The position numbers and the translations under genes are program-made. The notes under the pieces were generated by a model that saw only the letters and a program-made list of their open reading frames with translations, was not told the DNA's origin and did not search any database. DNA of 45,223 bases from Ruaniaceae bacterium KH17 (GTDB lineage: Bacteria > Actinomycetota > Actinomycetes > Actinomycetales > Actinomycetaceae): the NCBI GenBank assembly GCA_900199505.1, contig FZQV01000021.1, forward strand, positions 1 to 45,223. The letters run 5' to 3'. Below, in pieces: positions 8,693-16,825 of the stretch; position 1 is the stretch's first letter, and every line of letters begins with the position of its first letter.

Positions 8693-9625
8693 ATGATCGT
8701 TTCTCGCACGAAGGCGGAGCTACGCGCGGCGCTTGCCACGCTCCCGGGCACGAAAGCCCTGGTGATGACCATGGGCGCACTGCACGAGGGACACCTCGCG
8801 CTCGTGGCCGAGGCGCGCCGCCGCGCCGAGCACGTGATCGTCTCGATCTACGTGAACCCGTTGCAGTTCGGCCCGAACGAGGACTTCGCCGCCTACCCGC
8901 GCGATCTCGCCGCCGATCTCGCGCTTCTCGGTGACGTGGACCTGGTCTTCGTCCCCACGGACGAGGAGATGTACCCGCGCGAGCCGCTCGTCCGGATCGA
9001 TCCCGGCCCCGTCGCCACGGTCCTCGAAGGCGCCACCCGCCCGGGCCATTTCGCTGGGGTGCTGCAAGTGGTCGCGAAGGTGCTGATCGCCGTCGGGCCG
9101 GATTATGCGATGTTCGGGCAGAAGGACGCCCAGCAGCTCGCCTTGATCAGCACCATGGTCGCGGACCTGGACATCCCCGTGGAGATCGTGCCGGTCCCGA
9201 TCGTGCGTGATGCCGACGGCGTGGCCCGCTCCTCGCGCAATGCCTACCTCAGCCCCCAGGAGCGCGAGCACGCCCGCGCCCTCTCACAGGCGTTGCGTGC
9301 GGGCATGAACAGATCGTTGAGTGAGGAGCGAAGCGACGCGCCGAATCACGGTGATGCTCCACATTCGGGTGTTTCGACTCAGCCTGCGGCCTCACGTAAC
9401 GACCGTGGAGAAGATGCGGCCTCACTCACCGGCCGCCACGAGTCAGTGCTCACGGCGGCCCGCGCAGTGCTCGATTCCGCGCCAGGCGTACGCTTGGACT
9501 ACCTGGTTCTCGTGGATCCCACCACGTTCACCGAACTGGCGCCCGGCGCAACGCGTGGCCTCCTGGCCGTCGCCGCGTGGGTGGGCACCACCCGACTCAT
9601 CGACAACACGATTGTGGAGTTCTAG
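8693..9625 (+). CDS. panC: pantothenate synthetase PanC with internal repeat-derived segment
   Basis: PanC joins pantoate and beta-alanine using ATP to make pantothenate. The 310-residue product shows the HxGH nucleotide-binding motif HEGHLAL (His31, His34), [21 protein letters not shown] and the late RSSRNAYLS. Most PanC proteins have about 280-290 residues. The excess is a hydrophilic segment at about 205-250, of which 207-238 is encoded by a palindromic repeat read in frame (9312-9404). It lies after the catalytic domain, before [20 protein letters not shown], where a surface loop is expected. The ATG at 8693 has a modest GAGG nine bases upstream. The stop overlaps panD. Confidence 0.93.
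   Translation: MIVSRTKAELRAALATLPGTKALVMTMGALHEGHLALVAEARRRAEHVIVSIYVNPLQFGPNEDFAAYPRDLAADLALLGDVDLVFVPTDEEMYPREPLVRIDPGPVATVLEGATRPGHFAGVLQVVAKVLIAVGPDYAMFGQKDAQQLALISTMVADLDIPVEIVPVPIVRDADGVARSSRNAYLSPQEREHARALSQALRAGMNRSLSEERSDAPNHGDAPHSGVSTQPAASRNDRGEDAASLTGRHESVLTAARAVLDSAPGVRLDYLVLVDPTTFTELAPGATRGLLAVAAWVGTTRLIDNTIVEF
9312..9404. repeat. family 2 paired element inside panC
   Basis: The left arm GATCGTTGAGTGAGGAGCGA and the right arm ending GGCCTCACGTAACGACC are inverted copies. A GTGTTTCGACTC segment mirrors the GAGTCGAAAC of the half elements elsewhere. The span is 93 bases, an exact multiple of three, and is read through by panC without a stop. Confidence 0.75.
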
Positions 9626-10077
9626 TGCAGCGTCCCATGATGATTTCCAAGATCCACCGCGCCACGATTACGGCGGCAGATCTGCATTACGTTGGCTCGA
9701 TCACGGTGGACAGCCTGCTCATGGAGGCGGCGGATCTGCTCCCAGGCCAGCAGGTCGACGTCGTCGATGTCACCAACGGCACGCGGCTGACCACCTACGT
9801 GATCCCCGGCGAGGCGGGTAGCGGCACTCTTTGCATCAATGGTGCGGCGGCGCACCTGATCCATCAGGGTGATCTGGTGATCCTGATTGGCTACGCCATG
9901 CTCGACGACGCCGAAGCCCGCACGTATTCGCCGTCAGTCGTGTTCGTGGACGAGCAGAACCGGCAAGTGCAGGTGAGCGATGATCCCGGCGGTGTCCCCG
10001 ACGGCGACACGGGACTTCACCCGACCGGCCGCCCGTTCAGCTACTTCCGGGACCACGCATTTCCAAACTTCGAGTAG
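9625..10077 (+). CDS. panD: aspartate 1-decarboxylase PanD
   Basis: PanD makes beta-alanine from aspartate for pantothenate synthesis. It is produced as a proenzyme that cleaves itself to form a pyruvoyl group. With the GTG at 9625 as start, the cleavage site falls at Gly24-Ser25 (HYVGS), the canonical position. That decides the start over the ATG at 9637. The product begins [20 protein letters not shown] and has 150 residues. The C-terminal tail after about residue 120 is longer than the minimal enzyme. The start overlaps the panC stop by one base (TAGTG), so the two are translationally coupled. Confidence 0.95.
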   Translation: MQRPMMISKIHRATITAADLHYVGSITVDSLLMEAADLLPGQQVDVVDVTNGTRLTTYVIPGEAGSGTLCINGAAAHLIHQGDLVILIGYAMLDDAEARTYSPSVVFVDEQNRQVQVSDDPGGVPDGDTGLHPTGRPFSYFRDHAFPNFE

Positions 10078-10247
10078 TCTCCCTCGCCGCGAAAGCCTCG
10101 GCGGGGTGCGGCTGGGGATGGTCTGACTGACCCGTGGCGGCGCCGTCGGGTGGATTGCGCGTGATCTTGGCGCTGGGCGAACGCTCTGAGTTCAGCAACT
10201 GCCAAGATGATGCGTCGGCATCGCGGCCGTTGAGTGTGGGGCGGCGA
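10078..10247. other. convergent intergenic region with hairpins
   Basis: This lies between convergent panD and the reductase gene. CGCCG..CGGCG at about 10087-10106 could act as a two-way terminator, although there is no T-run. ATCTTGGC (10163-10170) and GCCAAGAT (10202-10209) form a second inverted pair with a long loop. No gene is seen. Confidence 0.35.
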
Positions 10248-12182
10248 TCAGCCAGCGGCGGTGAATGCGTCCGGGCGATTGCGCTGGAGGGTGATCGCGC
10301 CGCCGAGCAGGTTGCGCGCGTCGATGCCGTTGCCGATCAGGATGCGGGTGCCGAGGTAAGAGCGCACGCCGGAGGCACAGTGTACGAACACCGGGCGCCC
10401 GGCCGCGGCCTCGCGCACCTCGTCGATGCGCGCGCGGAGCTCGGTGTGCGGGATGTTGATTGCGCCCTGGACCATGCCCTTCTTGCACTCGGCAGCCGAG
10501 CGGACGTCAAGGATCAGGCCGGTGGACATCGCGTCGTCAAGATCCGCCACGCGCCACGCGGGCATGGTGCCGTTGAGGATATTCTGCGCCGTGAAGGCGA
10601 GCATGTTGACGGCGTCCTTGGCGGAGCCGAAGGGCGGGGAGTATGCGAGGTCAAGATCCGCGAGGTCATCGGCGGTCATCGCGGCCTTGATCGCGGTGGC
10701 GAGGACGTCGATGCGCTTGTCCACGCCGTCGCGGCCCACGGCGGCGGCACCGAGGACGGTGCCGTCCGGGGCGAAGCTGGCGAGCAGGTGGATCTGCTCC
10801 GCGCCGGGGTAGTAGCCGGCGTGTGAGTTCGGGTGCACCGAGACCGTGATGTGCTCGATCCCGAGCCGGTCCAGCGTGCGCGGCTGCGCGCCGGTCACCG
10901 CCGCAACCTGGCCAAACACGCGTACGATCGCGGTCCCCAGTACCGCCGGTGGCGCTGCCACGTCACTAGTGGAGCGGAACTCGACCCTCGACGCGTCGTG
11001 GGTCGCCTGCGCCGGTTGTGCGCTGCGGACGATGGAGTCGGCGGCGAGGCGGCCGTGCCGGTTCGCGGGCGCCGCGAGTGGCACTGGGCCGAGCACGTCC
11101 TGGCCCGCGACGGACTGGCGCACCTGAACGGCGTCGCCCACGGCCCAGATGTGTGGATCGGAGGTGCGCATCTGCGCATCGACCACGATCGCGCCGCGCT
11201 CGCCCAGCTCCAGCCCGGCGGCGCGGGCCAGCTCGCTACGAGGCGCCACGCCGGTGGAGAGTAGCACGAGGTCCGTCGAGAGTTCAGAGCCATTGGAGAG
11301 GGTGACCGTCATCCGTCCGTCCCCAGCCTCGGACTTCGTCATTCTGCGCGGGGCCGGAGGCGTAGTCGCAGAATCCAGGGCCTGCACCTGGTCTGACGTG
11401 CGAGTCCTGGATCCTGATGCTTCGCGCAGGACGACGGATTCAGGCGAGTTTGAAGCGTGTGGGGTTTCGTCTCCGCCTTCGGCCTCGCTCAACCCACGGG
11501 CTCTGGCGGCTTCTGCGGTTCCGGCGTCACTGGAGGACTGAATGGTGGTGACACCGGCCCCGGTGATGACCTGCACCCCGTGCGCCTCGAGTTCTTCCTG
11601 GAGGAACGGTGCGAGCTCATCCGGGAGTGGGGGTAGCACGTGCGGCGCGAACTCGACCAGCGTCACGTCGAGGCCCCGCTCACGCAGTGCCTCAACCGCC
11701 TCGAGCCCAATGAAACCGGCGCCAACAACGAGAGCCGAGTGGGCGCCGTCGGCCAGATCGGCCAAGATCCCATCCATCTGCGGAAGAGTGTAGAGCTGGT
11801 GGACGCCGGGAGTCGAGACGCCCTCGATCGGTGGCACCATGGGCTCGGCGCCTGGGGAGAGCAGGAGTGCGTCGTAGGACTCGGCGTACTCACCCTCAGG
11901 CCCGGAGACCGCAACGGTCCGCGCAGCGCGATCGATCGCGGTGACCGTGGAGTTCACCCGCACGTCGAGATTGAGTGTGCGGCGAAGCGACTCGGGCGTG
12001 TGCAGAAGCAGTGAATCCCGGTCCTCGATCTCGCCGGCCACGTGATACGGCAGCCCGCAGTTCGCAAACGAGACGTACTCGCCGCGCTCGAAGACCACGA
12101 TCTCCGCGGTCTCGTCCAAGCGCCGGGCACGCGCGGCCGCACTCATTCCGCCGGCGACCCCGCCGACGATCACAATCTTCAC
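10248..12182 (-). CDS. CoA-disulfide reductase with C-terminal rhodanese domain
   Basis: An FAD/NAD(P)H flavoenzyme of the CoADR family fused to a rhodanese. Such fusions reduce CoA-disulfide, CoA-persulfide or polysulfide. The FAD motif VIVGGVAGGMSAA is at the N-terminus. The single redox Cys lies in SFANCGLPYH (Cys42), the NAD-binding VVGAGFIGLEAVE at about 152-165, and the FAD-binding WAVGDAV beyond 340. The rhodanese active loop HCASGVRS has Cys602. At 644 residues it is longer than expected. About 70 residues (216-289) form an insert between two strands and are encoded by repeat sequence (11316-11537). The GTG at 12182 has a strong GGAGGAG. The gene lies 18 bases after the repressor gene, in one operon. 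Confidence 0.92.
   Translation of the reverse strand: MKIVIVGGVAGGMSAAARARRLDETAEIVVFERGEYVSFANCGLPYHVAGEIEDRDSLLLHTPESLRRTLNLDVRVNSTVTAIDRAARTVAVSGPEGEYAESYDALLLSPGAEPMVPPIEGVSTPGVHQLYTLPQMDGILADLADGAHSALVVGAGFIGLEAVEALRERGLDVTLVEFAPHVLPPLPDELAPFLQEELEAHGVQVITGAGVTTIQSSSDAGTAEAARARGLSEAEGGDETPHASNSPESVVLREASGSRTRTSDQVQALDSATTPPAPRRMTKSEAGDGRMTVTLSNGSELSTDLVLLSTGVAPRSELARAAGLELGERGAIVVDAQMRTSDPHIWAVGDAVQVRQSVAGQDVLGPVPLAAPANRHGRLAADSIVRSAQPAQATHDASRVEFRSTSDVAAPPAVLGTAIVRVFGQVAAVTGAQPRTLDRLGIEHITVSVHPNSHAGYYPGAEQIHLLASFAPDGTVLGAAAVGRDGVDKRIDVLATAIKAAMTADDLADLDLAYSPPFGSAKDAVNMLAFTAQNILNGTMPAWRVADLDDAMSTGLILDVRSAAECKKGMVQGAINIPHTELRARIDEVREAAAGRPVFVHCASGVRSYLGTRILIGNGIDARNLLGGAITLQRNRPDAFTAAG
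11338..11434. repeat. family 1 two-hairpin element, copy D, inside the reductase gene
   Basis: Begins GTCATTCTGCGCG and ends CGCGCAGGACGAC, with inner arms GTCGCAGAATCCAGG and TCCTGGATCCTG. It is read in frame on the minus strand as part of the CoA-disulfide reductase, with no stop codon. Confidence 0.85.
11461..11495. repeat. family 2 half element inside the reductase gene
   Basis: GGGGTTTCGTCTCCGCCTTC followed by GGCCTCGCTCAACCC. This is the mirror-image arm of the family 2 repeat, 26 bases from the family 1 element in the same coding insert. Confidence 0.65.
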
Positions 12183-12200
12183 CGTGTTCTGCTCCTCCGG

Positions 12201-12458
12201 TTAGGAGAGCGTGAGGAACAGCTTCTCGAGCTTCTTCTCGTCCATGTCGGCGTTCGGATCAGTGACGCACTGCTGGAGTGCGCGCGCGATGATCGCGTAG
12301 CCGGCGCGGTCGAGGGCTCGGGAGCAGGCCGCGAGTTGCGTGACCACCTGTTCACAGTCGGACCCCTCGTCCAGCATCCGAATCACGGCGGCCAGTTGGC
12401 CGTGGGCGCGCGACAGGCGGTTGCGTGCGGATGTGTAATCGTCAGGGTTCAACTTCAT
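12201..12458 (-). CDS. CsoR/RcnR/CstR-family repressor, CstR-like
   Basis: An 85-residue all-helical DUF156 repressor, full length for the family. CsoR copper sensors use Cys-His-Cys (Cys36, His61, Cys65 in Mycobacterium). Here the two Cys are present (Cys35 in GSDCEQVV, Cys64 in ALQQCV), but the His position is Ala60. Loss of that His is the hallmark of CstR-type persulfide sensors rather than copper sensors. An extra Cys45 is present. The neighbouring gene encodes a CoA-disulfide reductase-rhodanese, a persulfide-handling enzyme, which supports the CstR reading. The gene is probably autoregulated through the palindrome at 12486-12505. Family is certain, and effector is inferred. Confidence 0.88.
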   Translation of the reverse strand: MKLNPDDYTSARNRLSRAHGQLAAVIRMLDEGSDCEQVVTQLAACSRALDRAGYAIIARALQQCVTDPNADMDEKKLEKLFLTLS

Positions 12459-12478
12459 ACTCTCAATCTATACCTCCG

Positions 12479-12507
12479 AGTATATGCATACCCCTGGGGG
12501 TATGCAA
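12479..12507 (-). promoter_or_regulatory. promoter of the repressor-reductase operon
   Basis: On the minus strand, -35 TTGCAT (complement of 12502-12507), a 17-base spacer, and -10 TATACT (complement of 12479-12484). It lies about 20 bases upstream of the repressor ATG and reads into the repressor and reductase genes. Confidence 0.75.
12486..12505. promoter_or_regulatory. CsoR/CstR-type operator
   Basis: Palindromic arms GCATACCCC and GGGGTATGC flank TG. This matches the ATACCC..GGGTAT pattern of CsoR/CstR operators. It occupies the spacer between the -35 and -10, so repressor binding should block RNA polymerase directly. Confidence 0.8.
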
Positions 12508-12572
12508 ACGTGGAAGGGGCGCCGTCGTCAATCCATCCGGCGCTCGATGTCCCCGGCGGCCTACCCAGCCGC

Positions 12573-12650
12573 CCGTACGTTTGCCACTCACCTGAGTGCC
12601 AAACGTACGGGTTTCGGTACGAGAGCGGTCGTTTCGCACTCACGTGAGTG
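12573..12650. repeat. two family 3 palindromes upstream of lysS
   Basis: A 38-base near-perfect palindrome at 12573-12610 has arms CCGTACGTTTGCCACTCA and TGAGTGCCAAACGTACGG. The second site, CACTCACGTGAGTG at 12637-12650, is a perfect 14-base palindrome. Both share the CACTCA..TGAGTG core with copies at 43800, 44009, 44061 and 44113. They lie in the divergent gap between the repressor gene and lysS. Confidence 0.75.
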
Positions 12651-12716
12651 CCAAAAGGCCGGGGGAGGGCGCGAGGGCGCGGGGCGCGTGATGTAGGGTG
12701 GGCGCCGCTGCACCGA

Positions 12717-12722
12717 TAGAAT
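12717..12722 (+). promoter_or_regulatory. -10 hexamer TAGAAT, leaderless lysS
   Basis: TAGAAT ends six bases before the lysS GTG, and no ribosome binding site intervenes. Confidence 0.6.
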
Positions 12723-12728
12723 CTCCCG

Positions 12729-14249
12729 GTGAGCGAAATCAATGACATCCAGCAGTCCGAATCCTCCGAGCAGTTCGAGGTTCGGGCTGCTAAGCGGGCG
12801 CGCATGCTGGAGGAGGGGCGCGATCCGTACCCCGTCACGCTCCCCATCACCACCACGATCGCGGAGGTCCGCGCGCAGTACGGTCACCTCGAAGCGGGGG
12901 AGGAGACGGACGACGTCGTCGGCCTGGCCGGGCGTGTCATGTACCTTCGTAACACGGGCAAGCTCTGCTTCGTGACCCTGCAGGACGGCGCGGGCCGCTC
13001 GATTCAGGGCATGATCTCCGCCGGCGAGGTGGGGGCCGACTCGATCGCCCAGTTCAAGGCCGACGTCGATCTCGGTGACCACCTGTTCCTCGAAGGCCGC
13101 GTGATCTCGTCGCGCCGGGGCGAGCTCAGCGTGTTCGCGAGTTCTTGGCAGATCGCCGCGAAGTCGCTGCTGCCGCTGCCGAAGTCATATGAGAACGAGG
13201 CCGGCGAGCTGGTCAGCCTCTCCGAGGAAGGCCGTGTCCGACGGCGTCACCTCGACCTGATCCTTCGGCCGGCGGCCCGCGACATGGTCCGGACCCGGGC
13301 GGCTGTGGTGAAGTCGCTGCGTTCCTACTTCGACGAGCGCGACTTCATCGAGATCGAGACCCCAATGCTGCAGGTGATCCACGGTGGCGCTGCGGCGCGG
13401 CCGTTCGTGACGCATATGAACGCCTACGACATGGACCTCTACTTGCGCATCGCGCCGGAGCTGTTCCTGAAGCGGGCCGTCGTCGGCGGGATCGACAAGG
13501 TCTTCGAGATCAACCGCAACTTCCGCAACGAGGGCGCGGATTCTTCGCACTCGCCGGAGTTTGCGATGCTCGAGGCGTACGAGGCCTACGGCAACTACGA
13601 CACCATGGCCACCATGACCCGCGAGTTCATCCAGAAGGCCGCACGCGATGCCCTCGGCACCGAGATCGTGACCCTCCCGAGCGGTGAGGAGTACGACCTC
13701 TCCGGTGAGTGGGACGAGATCACCATGATCGAGTCGCTCTCCGAGGCGATCGGCCAGGAGGTAGACCCGCTGGCCTCCCGCGAGGAGCTAGCGGCGCTCG
13801 CCGAGTCTCTCGACGTGGCCGTGGCTCCGCACTACTCCGGCGGCAAGATCATCGAAGAGATGTGGGAGGAGAAGGTGGGGCCGAGCCTCTGGAAGCCCAC
13901 GTTCGTGCGCGACTTCCCCGTGGAGACCTCGCCGCTCACGCGCGCCCACCGCAGCAAGCCCGGGCTCGTGGAGAAGTGGGACCTGATCGTGCGCGGCTTC
14001 GAGCTCGCCACGGCGTACTCCGAGCTTGTGGACCCGGTGGTCCAGCGCGAGCGCTTCGAGGCGCAGGCACTCGCGGCCGCCGCGGGTGATCCCGAGGCGA
14101 TGGTGCTGGATGAGGACTTCCTCTCCGCCATGGAGCAGGGCATGCCGCCCGCCGGGGGCATGGGCATGGGGATCGACCGCCTGCTGATGGCGCTTACCGG
14201 CCAAGGCATCCGCGAGACGATCACCTTCCCGCTGGTTAAGCGCCTCTAG
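12729..14249 (+). CDS. lysS: lysyl-tRNA synthetase, class II
   Basis: LysS charges tRNA-Lys with lysine. The 506-residue product has an N-terminal OB-fold anticodon-binding domain at about 55-165 ([20 protein letters not shown]) and a class II catalytic domain. Motif 2 is [17 protein letters not shown] and motif 3 is [11 protein letters not shown] near the C-terminus. Length is normal. The GTG at 12729 starts MSEINDIQQ. It has a -10 (TAGAAT) six bases upstream and no Shine-Dalgarno sequence, so the mRNA is probably leaderless. Confidence 0.96.
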   Translation: MSEINDIQQSESSEQFEVRAAKRARMLEEGRDPYPVTLPITTTIAEVRAQYGHLEAGEETDDVVGLAGRVMYLRNTGKLCFVTLQDGAGRSIQGMISAGEVGADSIAQFKADVDLGDHLFLEGRVISSRRGELSVFASSWQIAAKSLLPLPKSYENEAGELVSLSEEGRVRRRHLDLILRPAARDMVRTRAAVVKSLRSYFDERDFIEIETPMLQVIHGGAAARPFVTHMNAYDMDLYLRIAPELFLKRAVVGGIDKVFEINRNFRNEGADSSHSPEFAMLEAYEAYGNYDTMATMTREFIQKAARDALGTEIVTLPSGEEYDLSGEWDEITMIESLSEAIGQEVDPLASREELAALAESLDVAVAPHYSGGKIIEEMWEEKVGPSLWKPTFVRDFPVETSPLTRAHRSKPGLVEKWDLIVRGFELATAYSELVDPVVQRERFEAQALAAAAGDPEAMVLDEDFLSAMEQGMPPAGGMGMGIDRLLMALTGQGIRETITFPLVKRL

Positions 14250-14257
14250 AGACTCTC

Positions 14258-14378
14258 GTCATCCTGCGTGGCTTGGAGTGAGCGAGCGAGGCGAGACGAA
14301 ATCAGCAGCCCGGACCCGTAGGATCCAGGTGGAAGTCTCGCGTATGGCCCAGATTCTGCGACTGGCGCGCAGAGTGAC
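14258..14378. repeat. family 1 element, copy E, with nested family 2 arm
   Basis: The left end GTCATCCTGCG and the inner TAGGATCCAGG are separated by about 48 bases instead of the usual nine or so. The extra DNA contains a family 2 arm (14273-14303). The right half (ATTCTGCGACT..CGCGCAGAGTGAC) is intact. It lies between lysS and the convergent kinase gene. Confidence 0.8.
14273..14303. repeat. family 2 half element nested in family 1
   Basis: TTGGAGTGAGCGAGCGAGGC followed by GAGACGAAATC, inside the first hairpin of copy E. Confidence 0.65.
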
Positions 14379-14396
14379 AAGGAGTGGGAAGCGGCT

Positions 14397-15095
14397 TCAG
14401 TGTGCCTGACGCATCGCGGCCTGGCGGTGATGCGCCCGGATCACCTGCTCGGCCTCTGAGAAGCCAAGTGGCTGGCAGCCGTCGGCGACCCAACGCTCAA
14501 TCGTGCCTTTCTCCTCCTTCGCGATCGTGAGGCCGCGCCGGATCAACGTGAGCGGCGGCTTGCGCGCCTCGCCGAGGTCACGCATGAGCCGGTAGAAGAA
14601 GGTCTTGGGCCGCGCGCGCACGATACAGATCGCATCCGCGAGGATGTCTTCGGCTCGCGCCGCGTCCACGAGCTCGGAGGCGAAGATCCCCTCGGCGAGG
14701 ACGATCGGGGCGCCCTGCAAATCAAGATGCGTCGAGCCGGTGCGCTTGTTCGTGGGGATGTCGTAGATCGGCAGATCCACGCGGCCCGTGCGGCATACCG
14801 TGATCAGAGCATCGAGCGCCTCGGTCTTGTGCCAGGACTCCGGGCTATCCCAATCGATGATGCCGTAGCGCGAAGGCATTCCGGGATCGTCGTCGTTCTT
14901 GTAGAAGTCATCGAGCGATATCGAGGGGAGTCCGAGCCGGCGCGCCAGCGACGTCTTGCCCGAGCCCGAGGGTCCCGAGAGGAGAACGATTCGAGCGCGG
15001 AGTTGGCGTTCGCCGTCGGGCAGATCGAAGAGACCATCCTGCGGCGGGAGATGGGGGTGCTCGGGCGCGCTGCCTGGCTCTCCCATTTGCTCCAT
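14397..15095 (-). CDS. uridine kinase-like P-loop kinase
   Basis: A P-loop NTPase of the uridine kinase/phosphoribulokinase superfamily. Walker A GPSGSGKT is at 41-48, followed by the substrate-loop LDDFYKNDDDPG. Further conserved stretches are IIDWDSPESW, VDLPIYDI and IVLAEGIFA. It probably phosphorylates a nucleoside or similar small molecule. Specificity cannot be read here. The frame is open upstream to 15332. I chose the ATG at 15095 (232 residues) because the kinase fold begins about 33 residues later, and TATCCT lies seven bases before it. A GTG at 15134 is possible. The upstream extension would run through hairpin-rich DNA. Confidence 0.82.
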   Translation of the reverse strand: MEQMGEPGSAPEHPHLPPQDGLFDLPDGERQLRARIVLLSGPSGSGKTSLARRLGLPSISLDDFYKNDDDPGMPSRYGIIDWDSPESWHKTEALDALITVCRTGRVDLPIYDIPTNKRTGSTHLDLQGAPIVLAEGIFASELVDAARAEDILADAICIVRARPKTFFYRLMRDLGEARKPPLTLIRRGLTIAKEEKGTIERWVADGCQPLGFSEAEQVIRAHHRQAAMRQAH

Positions 15096-15277
15096 GTGTT
15101 CAAGGATATGTCGCAACTCGTTAACCTGCGCCACGCAACTCTCATCGTTCCGCGGCCGCGACGCGGAACCGTTAGCCGGGATCGTAGGACTGACCTGACC
15201 CTGCTCCCCGTGACAGCGTCGGCAAGACGCCATCGGGAGGTGGGGGTGCGTGGCGGTCTCGCGAGGGCTGCGCCGCG
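15096..15277. other. gap between glpK and the kinase gene
   Basis: TATCCT (complement of 15103-15108) is a leaderless -10 candidate for the kinase gene. GTTCCGCG and CGCGGAAC at about 15148-15171 form a perfect eight-base-pair hairpin. Its GCGGCCGCGA core resembles family 1 copies A and H, so it may be a decayed copy. No gene is seen. Confidence 0.4.
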
Positions 15278-16798
15278 TTAATCGATGTCCTCGTCCACCC
15301 AGTCGAAGGTGCGGGTCACAGCCTTCTGCCACTGGCGGAAGAGCCGCTCACGTTCGGCCTCGGGCATCTGGGGGCTCCAACGCGCGCCTTCGGCCCAGTT
15401 GTCGATCACGTCCTGTTCGCCACTCCAGAAGCCGACGGCGATCCCCGCGGCATAGGCGGCCCCGAGAGCCGTGGTCTCGGCGACCTTGGGCCGGACCACG
15501 TCAACACCCAAGATGTCCGCCTGGAACTGCATGAGGAAGCTATCCCGCACGGCACCGCCGTCCACCTTGAGTTCGGTGAGCTCGTCGCCCGAATCGGCGA
15601 TCATCGCGTCCACGACCTCGCGGCTCTGGAATGCGATCGACTCTTCGGCGGCGCGCGCGATGTGTGCCTTGTTGACGTAGCGGGTGAGTCCCACGAGCAC
15701 GCCGCGGGCGTCCGATCGCCAGTGCGGTGCGAACAGGCCGGAGAAGGCGGGCACGAAGTAGGCGCCGCCGTTGTCCGCAACGCTCTCGGCGAGCGCCTGC
15801 ACCTCGGGGGCGGAAGAAATGATGCCGAGGTTGTCCCGCAGCCACTGGACGAGTGAACCGGTCACGGCAATCGAGCCCTCGAGCGCATAGACGGCGGGGG
15901 CTTCGCCGATCTTGTAGGCAACGGTGGTGAGCAGGCCGTTCTTGCTCGCCACCGGCGTGGTGCCAGTGTTGAGCAGCATGAAGTTTCCGGTGCCGTATGT
16001 GTTCTTCGCCTGGCCCACCTCGAAGCAGGCCTGCCCGAAGGTGGCGGCCTGCTGATCGCCGAGGATGCCGGCGATCGGGGTATCCACGAGCAGGCCGTTC
16101 TTGCGGCCCATGCCATACACCTCGGAGGAGGAGTGGATCGCGGGCAGCATCGAGAGCGGGATGCCCATCTCCGCGGCGATCTCGGGGTCCCACTGCAGCG
16201 AGTGCAGGTCCATCAGCATGGTGCGTGAGGCGTTGGTGACGTCCGTGGCGTGCACGCCGCCCTTCGTGCCGCCGGTGAGGTTCCACAGTAGCCAGGTGTC
16301 CGTGGTGCCAAAGAGGAGATCGCCCGCCTCGGCCCGCTCGCGCGCGCCCTCAACATTTTCGAGTATCCAGGCGATCTTGGGGCCCGAGAAGTAGGTGGCC
16401 AGTGGCAGGCCCACGCGGTCCCTGTAGCGATCCAGCCCGACGTCGCCCGCGAACCGATCGCACAGATCCTTGGTCCGCGTATCCTGCCACACGATCGCGT
16501 TGTAGACGGGCTTGCCCGTGTTCTTGTCCCAGACCACCGCGGTTTCGCGCTGATTCGTGATGCCCACGGCGGCGATCTCGTGCCGGTTCGTCTCCGCGTC
16601 CGAGAGGACGTTCCCCACGGTGGCGCGCACGTTCTTCCAGATCTCGATTGGATCGTGTTCTACCCAGCCAGCGCGCGGGAAGATCTGCTTGTGTTCGAGC
16701 TGGCTTTGCGCCACGATCTCGCCGGCGTGGTTGAACAGGATCGAGCGAGAGGACGTGGTGCCCTGGTCGATCGCGAGCACGTACTTCTTCTCCGTCAT
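15278..16798 (-). CDS. glpK: glycerol kinase
   Basis: GlpK phosphorylates glycerol to sn-glycerol 3-phosphate with ATP. The 506-residue product has the expected length. It shows the FGGY-family phosphate loop [10 protein letters not shown] (Asp11), [18 protein letters not shown] and the C-terminal [20 protein letters not shown] signature. The ATG at 16798 has AAAGGA seven bases upstream. The gene follows glpD by 27 bases on the minus strand, so the two enzymes convert glycerol to dihydroxyacetone phosphate in one operon. No glycerol facilitator gene is adjacent. Confidence 0.96.
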   Translation of the reverse strand: MTEKKYVLAIDQGTTSSRSILFNHAGEIVAQSQLEHKQIFPRAGWVEHDPIEIWKNVRATVGNVLSDAETNRHEIAAVGITNQRETAVVWDKNTGKPVYNAIVWQDTRTKDLCDRFAGDVGLDRYRDRVGLPLATYFSGPKIAWILENVEGARERAEAGDLLFGTTDTWLLWNLTGGTKGGVHATDVTNASRTMLMDLHSLQWDPEIAAEMGIPLSMLPAIHSSSEVYGMGRKNGLLVDTPIAGILGDQQAATFGQACFEVGQAKNTYGTGNFMLLNTGTTPVASKNGLLTTVAYKIGEAPAVYALEGSIAVTGSLVQWLRDNLGIISSAPEVQALAESVADNGGAYFVPAFSGLFAPHWRSDARGVLVGLTRYVNKAHIARAAEESIAFQSREVVDAMIADSGDELTELKVDGGAVRDSFLMQFQADILGVDVVRPKVAETTALGAAYAAGIAVGFWSGEQDVIDNWAEGARWSPQMPEAERERLFRQWQKAVTRTFDWVDEDID

Positions 16799-16825
16799 TG
16801 GAGTCCTTTCGACAGGGTCAGTCTC

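Noticed and set aside
8514-8696. Small open frame between the DUF2520 gene and panC
   Set aside because: It is simply the family 1 and family 2 repeats read in a stop-free frame.
15096-15332. N-terminal extension of the uridine-kinase-like protein
   Set aside because: It overlaps the glpK end and a hairpin-rich gap, and adds about 80 residues with no family counterpart.
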